Positions 1 to 4,769 are shown, numbered from the stretch's first letter. The stretch is 8,835 nt of DNA from Candidatus Saccharibacteria bacterium UBA3829 (GCA_002393165.1 DGIF01000005.1:1-8835), one strand, 5' to 3'. Made by a program: numbers and translations. Notes: generated by a model from the letters alone, not told the origin.

Positions 1-161
1 ATCGCCGAATCGATAAAGACCCCCACTGCGCCACCAAGAAAAGCCGCCGGCGAAGAATTTTCGTTATAATTCTTCAGCGTTACAAAGAAACAGTTCTCGT
101 TCCCAATACATCCTAGGCTACGAAAAATCTCCGTCGCCCCTTCACTAGTCTTGAAATCCAT
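1..161 (-). CDS. N-terminal part of unknown protein, truncated by window edge
   Basis: An open frame starts at an ATG at 161 and reads to the window edge without a stop, beginning MDFKTSEGATEIFRSLGC. An AAGGAG Shine-Dalgarno lies at 166-171, 4 nt before the ATG, and the stop of the preceding gene (174-176) is only 12 nt upstream. The two genes are therefore probably one operon and this start is well supported. The 53 visible residues have no signal peptide. They include a glycine/alanine-rich stretch near the window edge (AAFLGGAVGVF) that could begin a membrane segment or a glycine zipper. I do not recognise the family. A membrane-associated partner of the four-helix protein encoded just upstream is a reasonable guess, based on operon context only. 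Confidence 0.7.
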   Translation of the reverse strand, partial: MDFKTSEGATEIFRSLGCIGNENCFFVTLKNYNENSSPAAFLGGAVGVFIDSA

Positions 162-173
162 ATGGCTCCTTCC

Positions 174-767
174 TTATTTTTTTCTCTTATCAAATGAAGA
201 TTTTATAATACCAAACGCCCCCAACGCATTAAACAGATACACTAGCGCCAAGCTTCCAGCATAAACGCCGCCGTCGATCACATCCTCGGCAATCAATTCA
301 TACAAATTGCCAAAGACCTCGCCAAAAGTCAGCGTAACGCCATAATCTTCTGCTGCCTCTTGCACGACAGAGATGGAAACCGCTATATTTTCCGCCAGTA
401 AAGTCATCAAAATCATCACCACGATACAAATCGCTATGCCTTTGCCGCTTAGTCCCTTAGCGAACTTTTCATAAAGCAGTATCGTCCCCGCCGCCATTAC
501 GACGCCCGAAATCGCCGCCACGAAGCCCAAACGATCCAACAAAATTATCGCTGCTACGCCGACCAGCGAGCCGAGCACTGCGCCAACGGTACCGAGCAGC
601 ACGTTTTCCTTCGGCTTGCCTTTCCCATCCGCCACGCTAGAAGCGCCCGCCGTCGCCGGCTGCGCCGCCGTGAAAGTCTTCATTTTTAATTCCGGCTGCG
701 CCTGGCTCGTCGCCGTCTCCGCGGCACCGCTCTGACCAGAAGTAGCATTTTTTTCATCACTTGGCAT
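174..767 (-). CDS. Four-helix membrane protein with low-complexity cytoplasmic N-terminus
   Basis: This 197-aa protein starts at an ATG at 767, with AAGGAG at 775-780 and a 7-nt spacer. Residues 1-54 are a low-complexity Ala/Ser/Thr/Gln-rich tail with no hydrophobic segment. Four likely membrane helices follow at about 55-78 (Gly-rich, GTVGAVLGSLVGV), 81-99, 110-130 and 168-188, with an acidic loop at about 131-165 and a basic C-terminus (KSSFDKRKK). The pattern of a Gly-rich first helix pair, a basic loop containing SGKG and a third helix reminds me of uncharacterised multi-helix proteins of Clostridia. That is recollection and not an assignment. No catalytic motif is visible. It is the first gene of a probable operon continuing into the truncated gene at 1-161. 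Confidence 0.85.
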   Translation of the reverse strand: MPSDEKNATSGQSGAAETATSQAQPELKMKTFTAAQPATAGASSVADGKGKPKENVLLGTVGAVLGSLVGVAAIILLDRLGFVAAISGVVMAAGTILLYEKFAKGLSGKGIAICIVVMILMTLLAENIAVSISVVQEAAEDYGVTLTFGEVFGNLYELIAEDVIDGGVYAGSLALVYLFNALGAFGIIKSSFDKRKK

Positions 768-807
768 GTAAAAACTCCTTTTTAAATTCTATGCCTTTTA
801 CATCTAC

Positions 808-836
808 ATTATAACACGCCGGTAATATCGGTGAAA
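808..836 (-). promoter_or_regulatory. Extended -10 promoter for the 174-767 gene
   Basis: On the minus strand, TGTTATAAT occupies 808-816 (TATAAT at 808-813 with a TGn extension). A weak -35 candidate, TTTCAC, lies at 831-836 with a 17-nt spacer. The predicted start at about 801 gives a leader of about 34 nt containing the AAGGAG at 775-780, so this gene is leadered and differs from several neighbours. Confidence 0.6.
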
Positions 837-851
837 GCCCGAAAAACGGCC

Positions 852-1256
852 CTAGAACTCTTCCCGTGCCACCACATTCCCATCTTCGTCATAAATAGTG
901 GCCACCGCGTTGGCTATTCGATAAAGCACAAAATCCGGAGCTTCCAGGGTATAACCAGCTTCTTCCGCCCAATCAAACTCGGCGATCGCTGCTTTCTTCG
1001 CTTCGATGTTGCCGCTCTCGTCGATCATTTGACAGTTAATCCGAATCCAATTTTCGCCATCGTAAGCCACAATGCAAACTTTATTATTTGCGGCTATTTG
1101 TTTCGCGACACTTTTCCTGGCGTGCGTCATGGCATAAAGCCGACCATCAAATAAAATCGGCTCGCAAAACGGTCTGAGGCTCGGCGCGTCACCATTGATA
1201 GTTGCTAAAAAGTAATTCTCAGTTCGGTTTTTTAAAAAATCAATCGTCTTTTCCAT
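852..1256 (-). CDS. Pyridoxamine 5'-phosphate oxidase-like FMN split-barrel protein
   Basis: This 134-aa protein is close to the usual size of small single-domain split-barrel flavoproteins (NimA/NimC or general-stress-26 type). Visible family features are the opening strand YFLATINGDAPSLRPF at 15-30, LYAMTHARKSVAKQI at 40-54 in the flavin-phosphate binding region, ENWIRINCQM at 68-77, and EAKKAAI after the barrel core. Members bind FMN or F420 as dimers and reduce or oxidise small substrates; this one's substrate cannot be read from sequence. The ATG at 1256 is set by a TATAAT only 6 nt upstream with no Shine-Dalgarno, so the mRNA is probably leaderless. The upstream cupin gene on the same strand ends in its own terminator, so the two are probably separate transcripts. 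Confidence 0.85.
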   Translation of the reverse strand: MEKTIDFLKNRTENYFLATINGDAPSLRPFCEPILFDGRLYAMTHARKSVAKQIAANNKVCIVAYDGENWIRINCQMIDESGNIEAKKAAIAEFDWAEEAGYTLEAPDFVLYRIANAVATIYDEDGNVVAREEF

Positions 1257-1262
1257 ATCACA

Positions 1263-1271
1263 ATTATAGCA
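1263..1271 (-). promoter_or_regulatory. Extended -10 box giving a leaderless start
   Basis: TGCTATAAT on the minus strand has its TATAAT at 1263-1268. Exactly six bases (1257-1262) separate it from the ATG at 1256, placing the expected transcription start on the A of ATG. I see no convincing -35 at the usual distance. No Shine-Dalgarno fits in the gap. Confidence 0.7.
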
Positions 1272-1284
1272 TGCCTGTTATCAA

Positions 1285-1319
1285 ACATAAAACTCTGGGG
1301 CGGACACTTGGTCCGCCCC
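1285..1319 (-). terminator. Rho-independent terminator of the cupin-like gene
   Basis: A perfect 9-bp GC-rich stem (GGGGCGGAC at 1297-1305 with GTCCGCCCC at 1311-1319) encloses a 5-nt loop. On the minus strand it is followed by AGAGTTTTATGTTTG, an imperfect U-rich tract. It starts 8 nt after the stop of the 1328-1726 gene and ends before the promoter of the 852-1256 gene, separating the two transcripts. Confidence 0.75.
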
Positions 1320-1327
1320 GGTCGCAC

Positions 1328-1726
1328 TTATTCCTCTTCCTTCCACTCGTGGTCCATAAACAATACGGCAATTAGTCCGCGCTTACCAGCCACATAATCG
1401 TACTCGGTGCCTGAATCAACTGGAAAATATCCGCCAGCTGTTTTATTGATTTTTTTCTCACCAATCAGAAATTCACAAGATCCAGACAGGATGAGATACC
1501 GATAATTGCTTCCGGCCGTGGTGACACCATGGTGCTTACCCCTTCTGATTGACACCAACACAATAGACTTATTCTCGTCTGAATATCGATAGTTCCAGCA
1601 CCTGACGTCGTCATCACCGCTATCAGTCAACCATTTATGATTATCAACATCCCACGACCATTTGTCGAAGAACGGTCTTCTTCTCAAAATAAACCTGAGG
1701 AGCAGTGCGAGAATTCTTATGCGCAT
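1328..1726 (-). CDS. Small cupin-like beta-barrel protein
   Basis: This is a 132-aa protein starting at the ATG at 1726. AAAGGAGG at 1736-1743 with a 9-nt spacer decides the start; an in-frame ATG at 1768 lies upstream of the predicted -10 box and cannot be in the transcript. Residues 1-19 are hydrophobic then strongly basic (LALLLRFILRRR), suggesting membrane association or an amphipathic tail. From about 52 the sequence reads like an RmlC/cupin barrel: SIVLVSIRRGKHHG at 54-67, YRYLILSGSCEFLIG at 75-89, GGYFPVDSGTEYDYVAG at 98-114. HH at 65-66 could give metal ligands, but the full cupin HxH...E motif is not intact, so enzymatic activity is doubtful. A sensory or binding role is equally possible. 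The family call is moderate. Confidence 0.7.
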   Translation of the reverse strand: MRIRILALLLRFILRRRPFFDKWSWDVDNHKWLTDSGDDDVRCWNYRYSDENKSIVLVSIRRGKHHGVTTAGSNYRYLILSGSCEFLIGEKKINKTAGGYFPVDSGTEYDYVAGKRGLIAVLFMDHEWKEEE

Positions 1727-1750
1727 AATGTTCCACCTCCTTTCCCTGTA

Positions 1751-1779
1751 ATTATAATACATTTCCACAATATACGCAA
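1751..1779 (-). promoter_or_regulatory. Promoter of the cupin-like gene
   Basis: TATAAT at 1751-1756 and a TTGCGT -35 at 1774-1779 are separated by 17 nt. The expected start at about 1744 gives a leader of only about 18 nt, whose first bases would be the Shine-Dalgarno AAAGGAGG itself. The promoter is divergent from that of the HAD gene at 1831. Confidence 0.65.
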
Positions 1780-1790
1780 GCTAAATTCTC

Positions 1791-1810
1791 TGGCCAAGCG
1801 ACCATGGCCA
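1791..1810. repeat. Paired palindromic TGGCCA boxes between divergent promoters
   Basis: The palindromic hexamer TGGCCA occurs at 1791-1796 and again at 1805-1810, 14 bp apart centre to centre. The pair lies between the -35 of the cupin-like gene (1774-1779) and the -10 of the HAD gene (1819-1824), and the second copy sits in the spacer just upstream of that -10. This is a plausible operator position, but hexamers recur by chance and no regulator is identified. Confidence 0.3.
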
Positions 1811-1815
1811 GCCTA

Positions 1816-1824
1816 TGGTATAAT
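1816..1824 (+). promoter_or_regulatory. Extended -10 box giving a leaderless start for the HAD operon
   Basis: TGGTATAAT at 1816-1824 is followed by six bases (1825-1830, TAATAT) and then the ATG at 1831. The expected transcription start coincides with the A of ATG. The -35 position (1796-1801) holds no recognisable hexamer. There is no Shine-Dalgarno. Confidence 0.7.
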
Positions 1825-1830
1825 TAATAT

Positions 1831-2436
1831 ATGATCAAAAACCTTGTCTTCGATATCGGCAACGTGATAGTGGAGGAAGTTAACGCGCGCGCCTTAGCTA
1901 AATTAAGCCCGGAGCAACAGGAGGAGTTCGCTAAGTTGGTGTACTATAAAAACCCTAGTTTCATAGAAGTTCTTCTCGGCCACCAGACTATAGACGAACA
2001 CAAAAACCAACTAGTCAAACAGCATCCGGATAAAGCCAAGGAGATCGAGTTCCTGTTAAGCCCAAGCAGCCAAACCGCCACCCTCCCAACCAAACCAGAA
2101 ATGATAGATATTTTATACAGCCTCAAGCCCCATTACTCAATCTATTTCCTTTCCGATATCACTGAAGCCAGCTATAACTATTTAAAGCACATTCTCGACG
2201 ACTTCGACGGCGGAGTTTACTCTTTCAAAGAGCACCTTAAAAAGCCCAGCCCAGAGTTTTTCCGAATCCTACTTAACCGCTACAATCTAAAGCCCGAAGA
2301 AACCGCATTTTTCGACGACAAGGAGCGCAACGTCATCGCGGCGCGAAACTTAGGCATCAAAGCCGAGCTTTTCACCGGCCCTGACAGTATCAAGAACATT
2401 ATAGAACAAACTTATCAGAAAGGATTTGATCAATGA
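1831..2436 (+). CDS. HAD-superfamily hydrolase, YihX-like subfamily IA
   Basis: This 201-aa protein is typical in length for a HAD subfamily I phosphatase with a small helical cap. Motif I is LVFDIGNVIV with nucleophile D8. The second Asp of the usual DxD is glycine (G10), as in the DxGN branch that includes E. coli YihX, a sugar-phosphate phosphatase. Motif II is FLSDIT (S108), motif III is LKKPSPEFF (K138), and motif IV is FFDDKERNV (D162, D163). It probably dephosphorylates a small phosphorylated metabolite in the cytoplasm; the substrate is unknown. The ATG at 1831 follows a perfect extended -10 by six bases, so the mRNA is predicted to be leaderless. The stop overlaps the next start as ATGA (2433-2436), indicating translational coupling to the second HAD gene. 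Confidence 0.88.
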   Translation: MIKNLVFDIGNVIVEEVNARALAKLSPEQQEEFAKLVYYKNPSFIEVLLGHQTIDEHKNQLVKQHPDKAKEIEFLLSPSSQTATLPTKPEMIDILYSLKPHYSIYFLSDITEASYNYLKHILDDFDGGVYSFKEHLKKPSPEFFRILLNRYNLKPEETAFFDDKERNVIAARNLGIKAELFTGPDSIKNIIEQTYQKGFDQ

Positions 2437-3182
2437 CACCAACTGGCAAAATCAACATTTTCGATTTCGACGGCACCTTGTCCACCGACACTTGGCCAAA
2501 GTTCTGGGTCTGGATTAAGAAATTCGGCCTTGACGGTACACGCAGAAACAATGAACTCGAATCCGCGCTCGCCAAATATCGCGCCCATCACGACGGCGAC
2601 AACCTCGAAACCTTCTTCGCCTTTTTCGGCAGCCTACTGAAAGAAAACCATTCCGTCGTCACGCCAGGCGAACTTATGGAAGGCGAGAAATATATAATAT
2701 ATAATCCCGGCCTCGAAACATACCTGCAAAACGCCACCGCGCAAAACTATATCGTTTCCGGCGGCCTAGTCGAATTTTTGAACCGTCTCCGAGTCGCACG
2801 CTATTTCAAAGGCATCTATGGCACTTCCGTCACGAAAGATAATTCCGACAACCTCGTCGGCATCGACGATATCATGACCGACGCCAAAAAAATCGACGCC
2901 ATCAAAGACATCCTCATAAAAAATCACCGCGCCGCCGATGATTGCAGGAATGTTTCTTACATTGGCGACGGCTGCAGCGACGCTGAATCCATGAAGTACA
3001 TCCACGAGCATGGCGGCACCGCCATTTTCGTACATCAACCAGACAACTCCGACGAATACGCCACCATCCACAACACTGCTATCCACAAACAGCTCCAAGA
3101 ACTTGGCGTCGTAGATTACAACGTAGTTGCCGATTTCAACCCCGGGACCGAGCTCTTCAACTTGCTAGAAAATTGTTCTTAA
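2433..3182 (+). CDS. HAD-superfamily phosphatase, SerB-like
   Basis: This 249-aa protein carries all four HAD motifs: NIFDFDGTLS (D11, D13), IVSGG (S109), the motif III lysine in DAKKIDAI (K152 or K153), and YIGDGCSDAESM (D179, D183). DFDGTLS, xSGG and GDGxxD spacing resembles phosphoserine-phosphatase-like subfamily IB, with a helical cap at about 20-100. The real substrate may be another phosphomonoester. It overlaps the upstream HAD gene by 4 bp (ATGA) and no independent Shine-Dalgarno of note is seen, so it is probably expressed by coupling. The two HAD proteins are not close paralogues, since their motif I and IV types differ. Its 3' end overlaps the convergent HIT gene by 26 bp. Confidence 0.87.
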   Translation: MTPTGKINIFDFDGTLSTDTWPKFWVWIKKFGLDGTRRNNELESALAKYRAHHDGDNLETFFAFFGSLLKENHSVVTPGELMEGEKYIIYNPGLETYLQNATAQNYIVSGGLVEFLNRLRVARYFKGIYGTSVTKDNSDNLVGIDDIMTDAKKIDAIKDILIKNHRAADDCRNVSYIGDGCSDAESMKYIHEHGGTAIFVHQPDNSDEYATIHNTAIHKQLQELGVVDYNVVADFNPGTELFNLLENCS

Positions 3183-3681
3183 AGTATTCTTTCACCTTAC
3201 CAGCAACTACCACAATTTCTTTTCTGTCGTTTTCAGTCACGTTGTTTTTCGCGTAAGTTATAATATCGTCCAAATATTTAACTCCAGAACCGAACTTCTG
3301 CTCCATCCACTCAAGTGCCGGAAAAACCCAAACATGAAAATGTTTAGACCGCTCTTCTTGCACCAATGTAACCTGCTTCGTGATACCAAGCTCTTTTAAT
3401 GCTCTCTCGGTGCACGCCATGACATCGCCAAGCTCTTTTCGCTCTTCGTCGCTAAGCTCTGCAAAAGAATGAACATGACGTTTCGCCTGCACTATCAAAA
3501 ACCCTGGGATTGGAATGATACAATCAGTTACTAGTACCACATGTTTTCCTTCATATAAGATCCCGCCCGGAACTTCGAGGCCCTTAGCCGCAATCGCGCA
3601 TCCCATGCATTCAAAACTCCAAGTATTGCCCAAAAAATCAACTACACTATTTAAATTGCCAGAGTAATCGTCCTCTTTCAT
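3157..3681 (-). CDS. HIT-domain protein with incomplete histidine triad
   Basis: This 174-aa protein starts at the ATG at 3681, chosen for the AAAGGA Shine-Dalgarno at 3687-3692 with a 5-nt spacer. An in-frame TTG at 3711 would lie upstream of that signal and is less likely. HIT features are the CxxC pair C25/C28, the core strand GFLIVQAKRHVHSFAEL at 60-76, and HFHVWVFP at 114-121, where HIT proteins normally have HxHxHxx. H114 and H116 are present, but the third histidine is tryptophan (W118). The middle histidine, the nucleophile in HIT nucleotidyl hydrolases and transferases, is H116. A role in nucleotide or AP4A-type turnover is inferred from the family. The promoter is unclear; a TATTAT at 3700-3705 is a weak candidate. 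It is convergent with the HAD operon. Confidence 0.82.
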   Translation of the reverse strand: MKEDDYSGNLNSVVDFLGNTWSFECMGCAIAAKGLEVPGGILYEGKHVVLVTDCIIPIPGFLIVQAKRHVHSFAELSDEERKELGDVMACTERALKELGITKQVTLVQEERSKHFHVWVFPALEWMEQKFGSGVKYLDDIITYAKNNVTENDRKEIVVVAGKVKEYFKNNFLAS

Positions 3682-3735
3682 AATTATCCTTTCAAAATAA
3701 TAATACAACAATTTTTATGATTTTACGAAAAATTG

Positions 3736-3744
3736 TGATATAAT
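3736..3744 (+). promoter_or_regulatory. Extended -10 promoter of the tRNA unit
   Basis: TGATATAAT at 3736-3744 is a perfect extended -10. The expected start at about 3751 lies only 3 nt before the mature 5' end of tRNA-Lys at 3754. No clear -35 is seen. The divergent HIT gene has its start region less than 60 bp away. Confidence 0.7.
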
Positions 3745-3753
3745 ATATCCACT

Positions 3754-3830
3754 GGGTCGGTAGCTCAGCTGGTTAGAGCACGGGCCTTTTAAGCCCGGTG
3801 TCGAGGGTTCGAGCCCCTCCCGACTCACCA
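3754..3830 (+). tRNA. tRNA-Lys (anticodon TTT)
   Basis: This is a complete 77-nt cloverleaf. The acceptor GGGTCGG pairs with CCGACTC (one G-U), the D stem is GCTC/GAGC, the anticodon stem CGGGC/GCCCG encloses loop CTTTTAA with anticodon TTT at 3788-3790, and the T stem GAGGG/CCCTC encloses TTCGAGC. Discriminator A and an encoded CCA end at 3830. It decodes AAA and AAG. Confidence 0.97.
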
Positions 3831-3841
3831 AGCGAACAAGC

Positions 3842-3866
3842 AAAAGCAAAACGAAGTTTTGCTTTT
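3842..3866 (+). repeat. Perfect 11-bp hairpin with GAA triloop between the tRNAs
   Basis: AAAAGCAAAAC (3842-3852) and GTTTTGCTTTT (3856-3866) form a perfect inverted repeat around GAA. It lies 11 nt after tRNA-Lys. A processing site, a weak terminator or attenuator, or a mobile REP-like element are all possible. It has U-rich flanks on both strands but no long U-run after the stem. Confidence 0.7.
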
Positions 3867-3878
3867 CGAGTGAGCGCA

Positions 3879-3917
3879 GGTGAATTAGAATTTCGCGAAG
3901 CGAAATTCGTCCTCACC
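3879..3917 (+). repeat. Nested hairpin with GAA triloop upstream of tRNA-Val
   Basis: The inner stem GAATTTCGC (3888-3896) and GCGAAATTC (3900-3908) is perfect around GAA. An outer 5-bp stem, GGTGA (3879-3883) with TCACC (3913-3917), is separated from it by a symmetric 4x4 internal loop. It ends 10 nt before tRNA-Val, a position where it could direct processing of the two-tRNA transcript. It shares the core CGCGAAGCGAA with the hairpin after rarA. Confidence 0.65.
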
Positions 3918-3927
3918 ATTCATGCCA

Positions 3928-4004
3928 GGACGCTTAGCTCAGTTGGCTAGAGCGTGTCTTTGACGTAGACAAGGTCAGAGGTTCGACTCCTCTAGCGTCC
4001 ACCA
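3928..4004 (+). tRNA. tRNA-Val (anticodon GAC)
   Basis: This is a complete 77-nt cloverleaf. The acceptor GGACGCT pairs perfectly with AGCGTCC, the D stem is GCTC/GAGC, the anticodon stem TGTCT/AGACA encloses TTGACGT with anticodon GAC at 3962-3964, and the T stem AGAGG/CCTCT encloses TTCGACT. Discriminator A and an encoded CCA end at 4004. No promoter of its own is evident, so it is probably co-transcribed with tRNA-Lys. Its last base touches the stop codon of the opposing gene. Confidence 0.97.
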
Positions 4005-4226
4005 CTATTTAGTAATCTCCACCACCTTATGGTGGCTTTTTTGTCCTCTCGCAATCGTAATACAACTTTTCGCTACGCCATAGTACTTCGCTAGCAACTT
4101 AATGAGCCCATCATTAGCTTCACCGTCGTGCGGCTTTTCCCTTAGATAGACCACCAGCCCAGCACCAGTATTCTCAACCAACGGACCCTTAGACGATCCT
4201 GGTTTAACCTTAACTTCAACTCTCAT
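4005..4226 (-). CDS. DUF167 / YggU (UPF0235) family protein
   Basis: This 73-aa protein matches the compact DUF167 core in length and pattern: MRVEVKVKPGSSKG at 1-14, VYLREKPHDGEANDGLIKLL at 26-45 (the family's P..G.AN..L region), and the terminal GQKSHHKVVEI at 61-71 (family G.kSr.K.v.i). The molecular function of the family is unsettled. The ATG at 4226 is preceded by six bases and a perfect extended -10, so the mRNA is predicted to be leaderless. A longer in-frame reading to 4406 would cross the upstream gene's terminator and is rejected. The stop at 4005-4007 directly abuts the encoded CCA of tRNA-Val, and the 3' end carries the opposing tRNA terminator. Confidence 0.88.
   Translation of the reverse strand: MRVEVKVKPGSSKGPLVENTGAGLVVYLREKPHDGEANDGLIKLLAKYYGVAKSCITIARGQKSHHKVVEITK
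4022..4042 (+). terminator. Terminator of the tRNA unit, inside the opposing gene
   Basis: CCACC (4022-4026) and GGTGG (4031-4035) form a 5-bp stem with loop TTAT, followed by C and six T (4037-4042). It lies 18 nt after tRNA-Val, as expected for a tRNA terminator. It is embedded entirely within the 3' coding end of the convergent DUF167 gene, where the same bases encode its conserved KSHHKVV tail. Confidence 0.7.
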
Positions 4227-4232
4227 ATCTAC

Positions 4233-4241
4233 ATTATACCA
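4233..4241 (-). promoter_or_regulatory. Extended -10 box abutting the upstream terminator
   Basis: TGGTATAAT (TATAAT at 4233-4238) lies six bases before the ATG at 4226, predicting a leaderless DUF167 mRNA. Its TG immediately follows the U-tract of the preceding terminator, so the terminator hairpin occupies where a -35 would be, and no -35 is recognisable. Confidence 0.7.
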
Positions 4242-4268
4242 AAAATCCCCCGACGAACCGGGGGATTT
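4241..4268 (-). terminator. Strong terminator of the 4279-4656 membrane-protein gene
   Basis: On the minus strand, a perfect 10-bp stem AAATCCCCCG/CGGGGGATTT (4259-4268 with 4243-4252) encloses a 6-nt loop, with the T-run ATTTTT closing the stem and running to 4241. It starts 10 nt after the stop of the membrane-protein gene. Confidence 0.85.
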
Positions 4269-4278
4269 AGGATTGCAA

Positions 4279-4656
4279 CTACTGGTTGTTGTTGCTTTTC
4301 TTGATGACAGCCTTGACAACTTCATACACAAAGCGGTACCAAATGAGTTGGCCAACTGCGACCTTGAGGAACTCCCAGAAGCCATACGGAGCAGACAATA
4401 GCTCAAACGACGAAATCAAAGTCCTAATCGTCATATACCAGTAAATAATCATCGCTAAATCAAGCGCGAAATTGCCCTGGAACAAGAAAAACTTCTTTGC
4501 GTCCTCACCCGGATTGCGCTTCTCATTGCCTTTCACCACGAAGGTAAAGACAATCCATAGCCCAATCGCACCAAGCGCACCAAGAATCACGCTAGCATAT
4601 TCCCAACCGCTCGGGCCAGAAACAACCGTTGTTAGTGATGACAGTAAGCTCTCCAT
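4279..4656 (-). CDS. Orphan three-helix membrane protein
   Basis: This 125-aa protein starts at the ATG at 4656, with AAGGAG at 4665-4670 and an 8-nt spacer. An in-frame ATG at 4692 lies within the predicted -10 box and is excluded. Likely membrane helices are at about 20-41 (YASVILGALGAIGLWIVF), 63-85 (FALDLAMIIYWYMTIRTLIS) and 92-112, with a charged loop GNEKRNPGEDAKK at 43-55 and a basic, Asn-rich C-terminus (KKSNNNQ). There is no cleavable signal peptide and no catalytic motif. I do not recognise the family. It is a single-gene transcript with its own promoter and terminator, divergent from rarA. Confidence 0.85.
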   Translation of the reverse strand: MESLLSSLTTVVSGPSGWEYASVILGALGAIGLWIVFTFVVKGNEKRNPGEDAKKFFLFQGNFALDLAMIIYWYMTIRTLISSFELLSAPYGFWEFLKVAVGQLIWYRFVYEVVKAVIKKSNNNQ

Positions 4657-4687
4657 TTGTATAACTCCTTTATTTATTATTAACTTG

Positions 4688-4717
4688 ATCATACCATAAA
4701 TAATTTCGATTTGTAAA
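4688..4717 (-). promoter_or_regulatory. Promoter of the 4279-4656 gene
   Basis: TGGTATGAT has its -10 at 4688-4693, and TTTACA (five of six consensus bases) lies at 4712-4717 with an 18-nt spacer. The expected start near 4681 gives a leader of about 25 nt containing AAGGAG. Unlike the leaderless neighbours, this promoter has a good -35. Confidence 0.7.
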
Positions 4718-4733
4718 GACCCTTTTGAATCTG

Positions 4734-4762
4734 TTGCCCGCAGATATTAATTATAATATAAT
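4734..4762 (+). promoter_or_regulatory. Promoter of rarA, leaderless
   Basis: TTGCCC at 4734-4739 and TATAAT at 4757-4762 are separated by 17 nt. Seven bases lie between the -10 and the ATG at 4770, so transcription should begin on or one base before the start codon. An overlapping second TATAAT at 4752-4757 could shift the start a few bases upstream. No Shine-Dalgarno is present. Confidence 0.6.
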
Positions 4763-4769
4763 AATATAT

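Noticed and set aside
830..856. Hairpin after the split-barrel gene (GCCCG-AAAAA-CGGCC) as a terminator
   Set aside because: The short stem contains a mismatch and no T-run follows on the minus strand.
831..1154. Long plus-strand open frame opposite the split-barrel gene
   Set aside because: It has no recognisable motif or start signal, and the minus-strand frame shows clear family features; it is an antisense shadow.
3682..3711. TTG start adding ten residues to the HIT protein
   Set aside because: AAAGGA sits correctly before the ATG at 3681, and the added residues are low-complexity and outside the domain.
3831..3927. CRISPR array or small RNA in the tRNA spacer
   Set aside because: The two hairpins are not direct repeats with spacers, and no separate promoter or clear boundaries for an RNA gene are visible.
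4227..4406. 60-residue N-terminal extension of DUF167
   Set aside because: It would cross the upstream gene's terminator and the -10 box and overlap that gene's coding end; DUF167 begins at MRVEVKVKPG.
4725..4769. TTG-initiated N-terminal extension of rarA
   Set aside because: The extension starts upstream of the -10 box, has no Shine-Dalgarno, and RarA proteins normally begin near MxxxPLAxRMRP.
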